A stretch of 46,662 nucleotides of DNA from positions 1 to 46,662 of the forward strand of contig CACJUX010000016.1 in the NCBI GenBank assembly GCA_902596655.1, in the 5' to 3' direction. How positions within the stretch are numbered: the first letter of the stretch is position 1; the number at the start of each line of letters is the position of its first letter. A program made the translations under genes and the position numbers. The notes beneath the pieces were generated by a model. The model was not told the DNA's origin, ran no database searches, and saw only the letters and a list, made by a program, of their open reading frames with translations. This stretch comes from an uncultured SAR116 cluster alpha proteobacterium. Its GTDB lineage: Bacteria > Pseudomonadota > Alphaproteobacteria > Puniceispirillales > Puniceispirillaceae. Positions 23,988 through 33,535 of this stretch are shown in pieces.

Positions 23988-26444
23988 ATGACAAAACGAT
24001 TATTGATCGATGCACGCCAGCCCGAAGAAACGCGGGTGGTGTCGCTAAGCGGCACCCGAATTGAGGATTTTGATTACGAAGCTAAAAACCGCAGACAGTT
24101 GAAGGGAAATGTTTACTTAGCCAGGGTAACCCGGGTTGAGCCCTCCCTACAGGCGGCATTTGTGGAATATGGTGGCAAACGTCAGGGTTTTCTCGCATTT
24201 AATGAAATCCACCCTGACTATTATCGGATACCCATCGAGGATCGTGAAGCGCTGATTGAAGCAGAAATCGCCGAAAATGCGGAGGATGAGTCCGAGGCTG
24301 AGGCTGAAGGCACGCCCGAAACCTTGGGCGGTGATGGCCCCGATGATGATGATATCCGCCCGCGCCGACAAGTTCGAAGATACAAGATACAGGAAGTGAT
24401 TTCCCGCAAGCAAATAATGCTTGTGCAGGTTGTAAAGGAAGAGCGCGGCAACAAGGGCGCTGCACTGACCACATATTTGTCGTTAGCAGGCCGCTATTGC
24501 GTACTGATGCCAAACTCAAGCAGAGGTGGTGGCGTTAGCCGGAAAATTACCAACATGGCCGACCGCAAGCGGCTGAAAACAGTTGTTGGGGGACTGGATG
24601 TGCCTGCCGGCATGGCGGTGATTGTTCGCACCGCCGGTGCCAAACGCACAAAGGTCGAGATCGCCCGCGATTACGCCTATTTGTCAAAATTGTGGGATGA
24701 CATCCGCGGCCGCACGCTGGAGTCACAGGCTCCAACAGTGATCCATGAGGAGGGCAATCTAATCAAACGCTCAATCCGCGATCTCTACACAAGCGAGGTC
24801 GAGGAAATTCTGGTTGATGGTGAGGAAGCCTACAAGACGGCGCGGTCGCATATGAAGATGCTGATCCCCAGCCATGTAAAGAAGGTCAAGAAATATGATG
24901 GTGATCAGCCGGTTTTCCAGCGTTATGGCGCGGAAAACCAGATGGAAACCATTCACAGCCCGCAGGTAACTCTGAAATCAGGTGGGTATCTTGTAATCAA
25001 TCAGACCGAGGCGCTGGTAGCTGTCGATGTCAATTCCGGGCGGTCAACCCGCGAGCGCAACATTGAGGAAACTGCGCTGAAAACCAATCTTGAAGCAGCT
25101 GAGGAATTAGCGCGCCAACTGCGGTTGCGTGATCTGTCTGGTTTGATTGTCATCGATTTCATTGATATGGAAGAAAATCGTAACCAGAACGCTGTTGAGC
25201 GCCGGATGAAAGAGGCGATGCGAAATGACCGCGCGCGTATCCAGATCGGCTCGATTAGCCATTTTGGCCTGCTAGAAATGTCACGTCAGCGGCTTCGGCT
25301 GAGTTTCAATGAATCAATCAGCAATTTGTGCCCTCATTGTGAAGGAACCGGCCGCGTCAGGTCGATTGAAACTGCAGCAATGCAGATGCTGCGGATCATC
25401 GAGGAGGAAGCACAGAAGGGCAAAATGGACGAATTACACGTCACGATGCATCGTGAAGTTGCCCTGTTCATTCTAAATCACAAGAGGACATCTGTGGCCG
25501 ATCTGGAAGCACGTTATGGCCTGCAGATCGTTTTGCTAACGGATGACAGCCTGATCGCTCCTGACTATCGGGTCGAGCGTGTTGGCTGGCAGGGTAAGAA
25601 ACAGAAAGCGGCAAACAACAACCCTAGGGCAAACGCCGAGGCCAGCAAAGAGAATGGAGAAGAAATTTTGGATGCTATCGCTGATGAAGAAGACATGCCA
25701 TCAGATGTTGAGCAGCCGAAGCGGCGCAAGCGCGGCCGTCGTGGTGGCCGCAGGCGGCGGCGGCGCGGAGGCGAGTTAGAGAATAATCAGAACCGTGCAG
25801 AGGCAGCCCAAAACGGCACAGCTACTCCCGCTAATGCATCAGATCAGGACGATGGCATCAATGCAGCTGATAAGGCCAGTGAGGGCGGGGCCGGCAACGA
25901 ATCGACCAGAGCCACCCGCGGTGGCCGTGGACGCAAGGTGAAGAGTGGTGACGCCGATGACGTGACTGCTAAGGACGCAACCACGAAGAGTGCTGGAGCA
26001 GATACCGGCAACACGTCAACCGACACCGACTCCGCAGGCAATGCCACGCCGGTAAAGCAGAAGGGGCGCGCCCGCAAGAAAGCGGCTCCTAAAGCCGCAG
26101 CTGTTAATGTGGCAGCAGATGCGGCTGAAAGCGATGAAGAGGATACGCCGAAGCAAACCCGAAAAAAAACCCCCGCCGTCAAGACAGGCTCCGCGAAAAA
26201 AGTGAAGAAGACAAACGCGAAGAAGCCTGCTCGCAAGAAAGCAGCACGTAAAGCTGCAGCTGTCGATGATTCCAGTGAATCGGCACCTGGCATTAATGAA
26301 GCAGTGGTCAGAGAGGCGCTTGTCAATAACACATCCGTTGACGAGACGCAGAGGGCGCCAATCAGTTCGGTGCCGCAGGATGTGATCGAGGTTGGCGAGG
26401 CCAAGCCCGAAGGTCGCAAACGCGGCTGGTGGAGCCGCGGCTAG
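23988..26444 (+). CDS. rne: Ribonuclease E
   Basis: RNase E is the main endonuclease of mRNA decay and rRNA processing. The start is ATG 23988 (MTKRLLIDA), preceded by GGAGA; an upstream in-frame ATG at 23958 lacks support. The 818-aa protein has an S1 domain (about 30-180) split by an acidic insert (about 90-125, Glu/Asp-rich), as seen in some alphaproteobacterial RNase E. The catalytic Asp residues are in AVDVNSGR (Asp347) and IVIDFIDMEE (Asp390), and the zinc-link is CPHCEGTGR (448-451). The C-terminal third is low complexity with an arginine-rich patch (RRKRGRRGGRRRRRRGG) and Lys/Ala repeats, which should bind RNA and scaffold a degradosome. It is full length. Its stop overlaps that of the convergent aminotransferase. 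Confidence 0.96.
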   Translation: MTKRLLIDARQPEETRVVSLSGTRIEDFDYEAKNRRQLKGNVYLARVTRVEPSLQAAFVEYGGKRQGFLAFNEIHPDYYRIPIEDREALIEAEIAENAEDESEAEAEGTPETLGGDGPDDDDIRPRRQVRRYKIQEVISRKQIMLVQVVKEERGNKGAALTTYLSLAGRYCVLMPNSSRGGGVSRKITNMADRKRLKTVVGGLDVPAGMAVIVRTAGAKRTKVEIARDYAYLSKLWDDIRGRTLESQAPTVIHEEGNLIKRSIRDLYTSEVEEILVDGEEAYKTARSHMKMLIPSHVKKVKKYDGDQPVFQRYGAENQMETIHSPQVTLKSGGYLVINQTEALVAVDVNSGRSTRERNIEETALKTNLEAAEELARQLRLRDLSGLIVIDFIDMEENRNQNAVERRMKEAMRNDRARIQIGSISHFGLLEMSRQRLRLSFNESISNLCPHCEGTGRVRSIETAAMQMLRIIEEEAQKGKMDELHVTMHREVALFILNHKRTSVADLEARYGLQIVLLTDDSLIAPDYRVERVGWQGKKQKAANNNPRANAEASKENGEEILDAIADEEDMPSDVEQPKRRKRGRRGGRRRRRRGGELENNQNRAEAAQNGTATPANASDQDDGINAADKASEGGAGNESTRATRGGRGRKVKSGDADDVTAKDATTKSAGADTGNTSTDTDSAGNATPVKQKGRARKKAAPKAAAVNVAADAAESDEEDTPKQTRKKTPAVKTGSAKKVKKTNAKKPARKKAARKAAAVDDSSESAPGINEAVVREALVNNTSVDETQRAPISSVPQDVIEVGEAKPEGRKRGWWSRG

Positions 26445-27631
26445 AGATTTTTCAGATAGGAAGGAAGCCAGCTGTTGATCCGACGGCTGGCTTTTACCAT
26501 GTCCTCTGTGCTGCCGGCATAGGAGAGCCGTAGGTGCTGATGACCAAGCTCCTGGTCAAAATCCACTCCTGGCGTGCAGGCAACATGGGCCTCTCGCAGC
26601 AACGCATCGGCAAAATCGACTGAGTTCAAAACCTTCTCTGAGAGTTGAGTCAGATCGGCATAGATGTAGAAAGCACCATCGGCTGGAGCCATATCGCCTA
26701 GAAATTCAGGAGGCAGATCGCGGAGCAGCAAATCGCGGTTCTCACGATAACGCAGAACATTTTGGTCGAGCGTATCATAATCATCAAAGGCCACCATTGC
26801 GCCTTCCTGCATCGGGCGCGATGGCCCAATATAGAGGTTCTGAGCCAGACGTTCGGTGATTTCCAGCAAATCATCTGGCAGAATCACCCAGCCAAGCCGC
26901 CAGCCAGTCATGCAGAAATATTTTGAAAAGGAATTAACCACGATCGCACTGTCACTATAAAGTAGAGCTGATGCCGGCCGCATATCAAAGGTCAAGCCAT
27001 GATAAATCTCATCCATGATAAGACGCACGCCATTGGCGTTACACCAGTGGCAGACATGCTTTACGTCAGTATCGCTCATCACCACGCCGGTGGGATTTGC
27101 CGGGCTGGCCAGCAGCAACCCATCAGGCAACTCGTCACCACTTGCCAATGCCTCGAGCTGTGGTACCCACCCCTCGACGGAGCGTGAAGGCAGTAGCACG
27201 GGCTTCAGCCCAAGTGCCATCATCAAATTACGGTATGCAGGATAGCCCGGATTGGCGAGGGCAATCCGGTCACCCCGGTCAAATGCCCCCAGAAAAGCCA
27301 GCACAAAACCAAGGGATGAGCCAAGTGTCACGGCAACATTGGCGGGATCAGGACGACAACCATACCAATCTCCATAATGCGCTGCAATACGCCGACGCAG
27401 CGGCATCTCGCCGAAAGCGATCGAGTAACCATGCGTCTGGGTAGCGTCAAGTGATTTCGACAGCGCCTGCAGAACTGCAGATGGCGGCGGCGTCGAGGGC
27501 TGGCCAATTTCCAGATGCACCAGATCGACACCACCAGCTTCGAGGTCACGCGTTGCGTTCATTGTCTCCATCGCTAGAAATGGGGGAATGCGACTGGTCT
27601 TCGAAACTTTTAGGGCCATCTGAAGTGCCAC
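26441..27631 (-). CDS. Class I/II pyridoxal-phosphate aminotransferase
   Basis: The 396-aa protein is a fold-type I aminotransferase. Visible are the substrate-binding HLEIGQPSTPPP, the ANPGYPAYRN region, SPANPTGVVM, the Asp of LIMDEIYHGL, and the PLP lysine in SFSKYFCMTGWRLGW. The C-terminal arginine is in HLRLSYAGS. The pattern fits aspartate/valine-pyruvate-type enzymes, but the amino-group donor cannot be told from sequence. ATG at 27631 or the ATG four codons in (MALKVSK) may be the start. It is a lone minus-strand gene converging on rne; the two stop codons share the CTAG at 26441-26444. Confidence 0.9.
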   Translation of the reverse strand: MALQMALKVSKTSRIPPFLAMETMNATRDLEAGGVDLVHLEIGQPSTPPPSAVLQALSKSLDATQTHGYSIAFGEMPLRRRIAAHYGDWYGCRPDPANVAVTLGSSLGFVLAFLGAFDRGDRIALANPGYPAYRNLMMALGLKPVLLPSRSVEGWVPQLEALASGDELPDGLLLASPANPTGVVMSDTDVKHVCHWCNANGVRLIMDEIYHGLTFDMRPASALLYSDSAIVVNSFSKYFCMTGWRLGWVILPDDLLEITERLAQNLYIGPSRPMQEGAMVAFDDYDTLDQNVLRYRENRDLLLRDLPPEFLGDMAPADGAFYIYADLTQLSEKVLNSVDFADALLREAHVACTPGVDFDQELGHQHLRLSYAGSTEDMVKASRRINSWLPSYLKNL

Positions 27632-27819
27632 CTCAATCTTTTCAACAAAATGAAAGACACCGCCCAGCGGCGCAACATAACAGACAGATATTTTTTAGCA
27701 AAGTCCGATCAAAAAGACCACAGTTCCGCCCAATTCATGAGCTAGCTAAAACAGTGGGAGCTCTATATGTTTAAAATGCAAGGTTTTCCAATGCCGTTGA
27801 TTGTAAAGGGAATGAAGTC
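27632..27819. promoter_or_regulatory. Divergent intergenic region
   Basis: This region holds the promoters of the aminotransferase and of the M48 peptidase run. No clear consensus pair or operator was identified. Confidence 0.3.
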
Positions 27820-29232
27820 TTGAACAGACTGACTTTCTATCTTCAGACTGCCCATCTCAGGACTTCCCATGGTCAGACTATAGGGTCGTCAAAACAAATC
27901 CGCCTTACCTTGGTGCGTATATTCCTGAGCGCTATGGGATTGCTTGTTGGTCTCACCACCACCCTGCCCGCGCAGGCAAACATGATCCGCGACACCGAAA
28001 TAGAAGCTGGGGTCGACGAGTTGATCGCGCCGTTGATTAATGTAGCGGGATTTGCCCCGGAGGCAATTGATGTCCGGATTATCCTCGATAATAGTGTCAA
28101 TGCCTTCGTGCAGAGTAAGCGAACAATCTACGTCCATTCCGGCCTGATTGAGAGTGCTCAGGACCCATTGCTATTCCTAGGGGTTATGGCGCATGAGCTG
28201 GCGCATCTTAAGGCCGGACATGTGCAGCAGATCGACGAGGCGGTGGGCCAGGCTGGAACCGCTGCCGCACTAGCGACCATTGCTGCGATGGCAATCGCCG
28301 CCGGTGGTAATGGTGAAGCGGCAGCGAGCGTTTTGGTTGGTGGCACCGACCGCGCGAACCGCAATATTCTGTCATCAGCACGCCGGAACGAGGCTATTGC
28401 CGATGAACTTGGTCTGGCATTCCTTGATGATGCCGGTATTTCTGCTGCAGGGCTGCGTGACTTGATGGCCCGAATGGCGCGCCAGCGCGCCCTTCCTGAA
28501 TCCCGTCAATCTCAGTATTACTCAACCCACCCCGGGACAGCGCAGCGCCTCCAGACCTATCAGGATCATGTGAACAACTCGCCTCACAGCGATACCAAAC
28601 CATCGACTGAGCTGACAGAAAAATTCCGTCGGATCAAAACCAAGCTTTATGCCTGGACAGAACGCCCAAAGACTGTTCTGGAAAGTAATGATGAGGATCT
28701 CGACCCCGAGCTGCAAACCTATGCCTACGCCATTGCCGCTTTTCGTCGCGGTGATCTGAATAGCGCACTCGAGCGCATCGAAAGTCTGATTGAAACGAAG
28801 CCGCAGGATCCCTTTTTCCATGAATTCCGGGGCGATATTCTGATGTCGATGGCTCAGCCCTCTGCCGCAGCCGCAGCCTATGAGACAGCCATCAGCCTAA
28901 GACCCGGCAGCCCACAAATTGAGTTGCTGCTGGGGCGCGCATTAATTGCGACAGGCGACAGGACACGCCTGCCACGCGCCATCGAGGTGATGAGCAACGC
29001 CCGAATGGGTGAGCCGAAATGGGCCTTCCTGCACCGCCAGCTTGGCATTGCCTATGGCAAGGCCGGACAAATCAACCATGCAGACCTCAGTTTGGCAGAT
29101 GAGGCCATTTTGCGAGGTGACACCATACGCGCTGTGCAGCTCGCCAGACGTACAATTGAGCGCGGTGATCTTTCCGATGCGCTTCGCAATCGTGCCAATG
29201 ACATAATCTACCGCTACGAGCCGAAAAACTGA
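27820..29232 (+). CDS. M48 family metallopeptidase with TPR-like C-terminus (BepA-like)
   Basis: The zinc motif is HELAH in MAHELAHLKAGH (125-129), with the third ligand Glu in RNEAIADELGLAF (about 195). The C-terminal half (about 275-465) has helical repeats of TPR type (AAAYETAISLRPGSPQIELL). A signal-peptide-like stretch is VRIFLSAMGLLVGLTTTLPA, ending AQA. The frame opens at a TTG (27820), but the signal peptide begins only near residue 32, where a GTG (27913) could be the true start. Relatives such as E. coli BepA are periplasmic proteases that assist or degrade outer-membrane proteins; a similar role is inferred. It begins the conserved plus-strand run to aat. Confidence 0.9.
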   Translation: MNRLTFYLQTAHLRTSHGQTIGSSKQIRLTLVRIFLSAMGLLVGLTTTLPAQANMIRDTEIEAGVDELIAPLINVAGFAPEAIDVRIILDNSVNAFVQSKRTIYVHSGLIESAQDPLLFLGVMAHELAHLKAGHVQQIDEAVGQAGTAAALATIAAMAIAAGGNGEAAASVLVGGTDRANRNILSSARRNEAIADELGLAFLDDAGISAAGLRDLMARMARQRALPESRQSQYYSTHPGTAQRLQTYQDHVNNSPHSDTKPSTELTEKFRRIKTKLYAWTERPKTVLESNDEDLDPELQTYAYAIAAFRRGDLNSALERIESLIETKPQDPFFHEFRGDILMSMAQPSAAAAAYETAISLRPGSPQIELLLGRALIATGDRTRLPRAIEVMSNARMGEPKWAFLHRQLGIAYGKAGQINHADLSLADEAILRGDTIRAVQLARRTIERGDLSDALRNRANDIIYRYEPKN

Positions 29233-29355
29233 TGAAAAGTGCAAACACGGCACGGCGAATTATCGTTAACGATTCTGTCGCTAGGCAAAGCTGGCTGGTG
29301 TTGCTATAACGCGGTCCAACATGAAACGGCTCGAACGGGCAAAAGGAACTCTGAG

Positions 29356-30069
29356 ATGCTTCAAATTTTTGGATTAGTTGTCCTGATGTTGATTAGTCTG
29401 ACCAGCACCGTGCAGGCTGACCTCACATCAGTCGACAAATCCAAGCTGGATGAGATGATCCGCATTTATATAGAGGAAAATCCCGAGGTGATCCGCGATG
29501 CCCTACAGCTATTGGCTGAGCGCGAAGAAAGGGAACAGAAACTGGCGGCGCTGGCATTCCTGGAAATGTCCGAGGGCGATCCAGTTCTTGGCAATCCGGA
29601 TGGCTCGCTTGTGATTTATGAATTCAGCGACTATAACTGCGGCTATTGCAAACGCGTTTTTGGACCCATTCAGGACCTTCTAGCCGAGGATGATGATATT
29701 CGCGTCGTGGTGAAGGAGTTTCCAATCCTGTCGCAATCATCGTTGGTCGCAGCACAGGCGGCAGTAGCCACTCAGATGCAGGGTGTGTTTCCACAATATC
29801 ATGTCACCATGATGACCAATCCCGGTGCCATTTCGTTGGACACGATTCTGGCAGCGGCGCGCGATGCCGGTGCAGAAATTGACCAACTTCAAAAAGACAT
29901 GCGCAGCTCCAAAACGGCCGCCGTAATCAACCGCACACGCATGTCCGCCGAGCAATTGCAAATTTCCGGAACACCCGGGTTTGTCATCGGTTCGACCATC
30001 ATTGCCGGTGCCATCAGCGGTGATGAAATGCGCCGCCTGATCGCTGAGGAACGGGCGAGACGCAGATAA
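29356..30069 (+). CDS. DsbA-like thiol:disulfide protein (Com1/ScsC type)
   Basis: ATG 29356 is the start because AAGGA lies upstream and a signal peptide follows at once (MLQIFGLVVLMLISLTSTVQ, cleaved near VQA). The longer open frame from 29239 adds 39 residues without a ribosome-binding site. The thioredoxin fold has the active-site CxxC in DYNCGYCKRVF and the cis-Pro in SGTPGFVIG. The N-terminal helix (DEMIRIYIEENPEVIRDALQ) is typical of the Com1/ScsC-like group, which acts in the periplasm as an oxidase or isomerase. It lies between the M48 peptidase and aroQ on the same strand. Confidence 0.92.
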   Translation: MLQIFGLVVLMLISLTSTVQADLTSVDKSKLDEMIRIYIEENPEVIRDALQLLAEREEREQKLAALAFLEMSEGDPVLGNPDGSLVIYEFSDYNCGYCKRVFGPIQDLLAEDDDIRVVVKEFPILSQSSLVAAQAAVATQMQGVFPQYHVTMMTNPGAISLDTILAAARDAGAEIDQLQKDMRSSKTAAVINRTRMSAEQLQISGTPGFVIGSTIIAGAISGDEMRRLIAEERARRR

Positions 30070-30122
30070 CAGCAGACCACGCGGCAAGCGCTAGTATTGC
30101 TCAGGGAAAAAATGATAGAGTA

Positions 30123-30578
30123 ATGCCAATGGGTAACGGAATAAAAATCTTGGTGGTGAATGGTCCCAACCTGAACATGCTGGGGACGCGTGAACCGGAA
30201 ACCTACGGGGCGATGACGCTTGACGCCATTAACGAAAAATGCCGAGCCGTCTGTTCGAAGCATGGGTTTACCATGGAATGGATGCAGTCAAATTCCGAGG
30301 CGATTCTGATCGACACCATTCAGGCAGCCTGCAACAATTTTGATTGGATCATCGTCAATGGTGCTGGCCTTACACACACTTCGGTTGCGCTTCGTGATGC
30401 GCTGGCTCTGTTTACGGGGGGCGTGATCGAGGTGCATCTGTCGAACATTCATGCGCGTGAGGACTTCCGCCATACCTCGCTGATCACCGCAATTGCGAAA
30501 GGTGCGGTAATCGGCTTTGGTGCAATTTCCTATGTGATGGCTATTAACGCAATTGCCGAGATTCAAGAGGAGCCCTGA
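30123..30578 (+). CDS. aroQ: 3-dehydroquinate dehydratase, type II
   Basis: AroQ catalyses the third step of the shikimate pathway. The 151-aa flavodoxin-like protein has VNGPNLNMLGTREPETYG with the catalytic Arg and Tyr, QSNSEAILIDTI, the NGAGLTHTSVALRDAL loop, and the catalytic His in VHLSNIHAREDFR. A start six bases later (30129, third residue) is possible. The 4-bp spacing to accB (30583) indicates cotranscription. This aroQ-accB-accC order is widespread in Proteobacteria. Confidence 0.97.
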   Translation: MPMGNGIKILVVNGPNLNMLGTREPETYGAMTLDAINEKCRAVCSKHGFTMEWMQSNSEAILIDTIQAACNNFDWIIVNGAGLTHTSVALRDALALFTGGVIEVHLSNIHAREDFRHTSLITAIAKGAVIGFGAISYVMAINAIAEIQEEP

Positions 30579-30582
30579 GACT

Positions 30583-31065
30583 ATGGCAAAAGCCCCGAAA
30601 AAATCCGTTGACCCCAATACTGCACTGGTCAAGGCCCTTGCTGACATTCTGGATGATGTCGGTCTTGCTGAACTAGAATTTGAGACGGATGATTTGGCCA
30701 TCCGGCTGTCGCGTGTGTCTGGAGCAACGCCTGCCGCCGCCGTGGCACCTTTAGCTGCTCCAGCACCCACCACTTTACCGGCTATGCCGGCTGTTCCCGC
30801 CACTGACAACGCTGCTGATCTGAGCTCCCATCCTGGTGCAGTGACATCGCCAATGGTTGGCACTGCCTATACCTCGCCCGAACCGGGTGCAGCAGCTTTT
30901 GTGGAAGAAGGGACGACAGTTAAGAAGGGCCAGACCCTGCTGATTGTTGAGGCGATGAAGGTAATGAACCCAATCACGGCACCCACGGATGGAACCGTTT
31001 CCAAAATTCTGGTTAAAAATGCCCAACCAATCGAATTTGGCGACGTGTTGGTTGTGATCGATTAA
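30583..31065 (+). CDS. accB: Biotin carboxyl carrier protein AccB
   Basis: AccB carries the biotin of acetyl-CoA carboxylase, for the first step of fatty acid synthesis. The start is ATG 30583 (MAKAPKKSV), with GAGGAG upstream; the frame opens 30 bp earlier, inside aroQ. The N-terminal part (KALADILDDVGLAELEFETD) is the dimerisation region, followed by an Ala/Pro-rich linker, and the biotinylated Lys is in VEAMKVMNP near the C-terminus. At 160 aa it is of normal length. Its TAA overlaps the accC ATG by one base, so the two are translationally coupled. Confidence 0.96.
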   Translation: MAKAPKKSVDPNTALVKALADILDDVGLAELEFETDDLAIRLSRVSGATPAAAVAPLAAPAPTTLPAMPAVPATDNAADLSSHPGAVTSPMVGTAYTSPEPGAAAFVEEGTTVKKGQTLLIVEAMKVMNPITAPTDGTVSKILVKNAQPIEFGDVLVVID

Positions 31066-32408
31066 TGTTTAACAAAATTCTCATCGCAAATCGGGGTGAC
31101 GTCGCGCTTCGTGTGCTCCGCGCCTGCAAAGAAATGGGCATTCCAAATGTCATCGTCCATTCAACGGCGGACGCTGATTCGATGCCGGTGCGCCTCGCTG
31201 ATGAATCTGTATGTATTGGCCCTCCGGCTAGCGCAGGCTCCTACCTCAACATCCCCTCGATTCTGGCAGCAGCCGGGATAACAGGCGCTGATGCGGTGCA
31301 TCCGGGCGTCGGCTTTCTGTCCGAGAATGCCGATTTTGCGGAAATCGTTAAGGCCCATGGCTTGACCTTTATCGGGCCGGAAACAAGGCATATAAGATCA
31401 ATGGGTGATAAAGTTGAGGCGAAAATCGCCGCCGCCAATGCGGGCCTGCCGCTTGTGCCAGGCTCTCCAGGTGCTGTCCACACCATCGAGGACGCGGAAG
31501 AGTTGGGCAAGACAATCGGCTACCCGCTTCTGGTCAAGGCGGCGTCCGGTGGCGGGGGTCGCGGTATGAAAGTGGCCAAAACAGCTGCTGACCTGGCCGA
31601 GGCCTTCAGCTCAGCGAGGTCCGAGGCGAATGCAGCTTTCGGTGATGATACGGTCTATCTAGAACGCTACCTCAGCCAGCCCCGCCATATCGAGGTGCAG
31701 GTCATCGCCGACCAGCATGGCAATGTAGTGCATCTTGGCGAACGCGAATGTTCAGTCCAGCGCCGACATCAGAAACTGTTTGAGGAAGCGCCCTCACCTG
31801 CCCTATCCGCAACCCAGCGCGCGAAGATTGGCCGCATTGCTGCCGAAGCCATACACAAGATGGGATATCTTGGTGTCGGAACAATCGAATTTCTTTATGA
31901 GGATGGTGAGTTTTTCTTCATCGAAATGAACACACGGCTGCAGGTTGAACATCCGATTACCGAGGCAATCACCGGGATTGATCTCGTACGTGAGCAGATC
32001 CGCATTGCGGCCGGGGAGGTAATGTCCTTCTCGCAGGAGGATGTCAACTTCAACGGCCATGCCATCGAATGCCGAATCAATGCAGAGCACCCAGAGACCT
32101 TTGTGCCAACACCTGGCAAAGTGACAGCATTTCACGCAGCCGGCGGCCCAGGTATTCGGGTCGAATCATGCCTTTATTCAGGTTATTCTGTTCCGCCTTA
32201 TTACGACAGCCTGATTGCTAAGCTCGTAGTCCATGGTGATGACCGCGCGCATTGTCTTGCCCGCCTAAAGCGTGCATTAGAGGAATTTATCGTCGAACCA
32301 ATCCCAACGACACTGGCGCTGCATGCGCGGCTGGTGGAGGCTGACGCCATAATTGAAGGAAGTTATAATATTCGCTGGCTTGAGGAGAAATTTCTGGCCA
32401 GAGACTAG
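31065..32408 (+). CDS. accC: Biotin carboxylase AccC
   Basis: AccC carboxylates the biotin on AccB, using ATP and bicarbonate. The 447-aa ATP-grasp protein shows MFNKILIANRGDVALRVLRA at the N-terminus, the glycine-rich KAASGGGGRGMKV loop, EVQVIADQHGNVVHLGEREC, the metal-binding EMNTRLQVEHPITEAITG, and the C-terminal subdomain typical of the family. It is overlapped by one base with accB. The carboxyltransferase subunits (accA, accD) are not in the window. Confidence 0.97.
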   Translation: MFNKILIANRGDVALRVLRACKEMGIPNVIVHSTADADSMPVRLADESVCIGPPASAGSYLNIPSILAAAGITGADAVHPGVGFLSENADFAEIVKAHGLTFIGPETRHIRSMGDKVEAKIAAANAGLPLVPGSPGAVHTIEDAEELGKTIGYPLLVKAASGGGGRGMKVAKTAADLAEAFSSARSEANAAFGDDTVYLERYLSQPRHIEVQVIADQHGNVVHLGERECSVQRRHQKLFEEAPSPALSATQRAKIGRIAAEAIHKMGYLGVGTIEFLYEDGEFFFIEMNTRLQVEHPITEAITGIDLVREQIRIAAGEVMSFSQEDVNFNGHAIECRINAEHPETFVPTPGKVTAFHAAGGPGIRVESCLYSGYSVPPYYDSLIAKLVVHGDDRAHCLARLKRALEEFIVEPIPTTLALHARLVEADAIIEGSYNIRWLEEKFLARD

Positions 32409-32453
32409 ACCACTGGACAGAGTGACCTGACAACGGCAGAAACGGGCAGAGCT

Positions 32454-33146
32454 ATGTCTAAACGCTATGCATTTTCTCCGGAAACCCTGATCAAAGCCTA
32501 TTCGCTTGGCGTTTTTCCGATGGCGGATAGTGCCAGCAGCAATACTATCAATTTCTATGACCCGGAACTGCGGGCGCTGATACCGCTCACCGTTGGTAAC
32601 GAATCCAGGCAGCGTTTCCACATTCCCAAGCGGTTGCGCCGCACTGTGAAGCAGGCTCGATTCATCGTGACAATCGACAGGGATTTTCCTGCAGTCATTG
32701 CCGAATGTGCCGCGCCACGCCCGGACCGGGAGGACACTTGGATCAACAGCGACATCAAAAGCCTTTATATCGCTCTGCATAAACTAGGTTTTGCCCATTC
32801 GATCGAGGTCTGGGATGGCGACAAACTGGCGGGTGGCCTTTATGGAGTGGCCTTGCGCTCCGCGTTTTTTGGTGAGTCAATGTTTTCACGTGCTACAGAC
32901 GCATCAAAGGTCGCGCTGGTGCACCTTGTCGCGCGGCTACGAGTGGGCGGTTTCCAGCTACTCGATGCGCAATTTACAACGGACCATTTGCAGCAATTTG
33001 GGATCTTTGAGATGCCACGTGAGCAATTCCAGCAACGCCTCGCGGTGGCGCTTGCGAGCCATGCCAGCATTTTGCCCGGCGCGCCACACGAACCGATGGT
33101 TGCGGCGTTGCTGGCGGCAATTCAGAGTGCCGATCATCCTCGTTAG
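32454..33146 (+). CDS. aat: Leucyl/phenylalanyl-tRNA-protein transferase
   Basis: Aat adds Leu or Phe to proteins with N-terminal Arg or Lys, which marks them for ClpS-ClpAP. The 230-aa protein has the motif YSLGVFPMAD, the WINSDI-to-YIALHKLGFAHSIEVWDG block, GGLYGVALRSAFFGESMFSR, and LLDAQFTTDHLQQFG, all hallmarks of the family. It ends by overlapping the stop of the convergent DUF2155 gene by 3 bases (TAG at 33144-33146, TTA at 33143-33145). clpS and clpA are about 9 kb downstream, so the substrate-marking and recognition steps of this pathway are both in the window. Confidence 0.96.
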   Translation: MSKRYAFSPETLIKAYSLGVFPMADSASSNTINFYDPELRALIPLTVGNESRQRFHIPKRLRRTVKQARFIVTIDRDFPAVIAECAAPRPDREDTWINSDIKSLYIALHKLGFAHSIEVWDGDKLAGGLYGVALRSAFFGESMFSRATDASKVALVHLVARLRVGGFQLLDAQFTTDHLQQFGIFEMPREQFQQRLAVALASHASILPGAPHEPMVAALLAAIQSADHPR

Positions 33147-33535
33147 TTAATTATGCAATCAAGTAGCGTGACATCATACACAGGGTGTTCAATCGCCGAG
33201 ACCGCTGGGCTAGACGAGAACATCCAGCCAGAGAATACCTGCCTGCGAGGCGCAGACACGTCCTGGCCACGATCAGTTATCTCGAGAAAGGCAACATTTT
33301 CTGGAGGCTCCTCAGGTGGGCGGAATGCGCAGCGCTGGATAACAATTTTCAATGTGCCAAATCGGATAGGCTCGCCAATCGGTATTGACAGCGTCGAAAT
33401 CCGGGCCGTGATCTTGTCAAGCGCCTGGAGTTGGGCAACCGTACCGTTGATCCAGCCGGCATTCGCTGGCGTCAGCGCGCATAGCAGCATTGCCACGACA
33501 GTCAGACCAGCACATAGGTTGGATTTACTGCGCAT
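33143..33535 (-). CDS. DUF2155 family exported protein
   Basis: The start is ATG 33535 (MRSKSNLCAGL), which makes a signal peptide (LTVVAMLLCALTPANAG) and overlaps the mlaD stop by 11 bp; the longer frame adds nine residues ahead. The mature part (TVAQLQALDKITARI to YPVYDVTLLDC) is a beta-rich fold with the conserved RFGTLKIVIQRCAFRPPEEP and GWMFSSSPAVSAIEHPVYDV, and one cysteine in each block that might pair. The function of DUF2155 is not known; its genomic place next to MlaD points to the envelope. Confidence 0.9.
   Translation of the reverse strand: MRSKSNLCAGLTVVAMLLCALTPANAGWINGTVAQLQALDKITARISTLSIPIGEPIRFGTLKIVIQRCAFRPPEEPPENVAFLEITDRGQDVSAPRRQVFSGWMFSSSPAVSAIEHPVYDVTLLDCIIN

Noticed and set aside
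23701-24015. 104-codon minus-strand frame overlapping the rne start
   Set aside because: No ribosome-binding site or domain; lies in the rne leader region.
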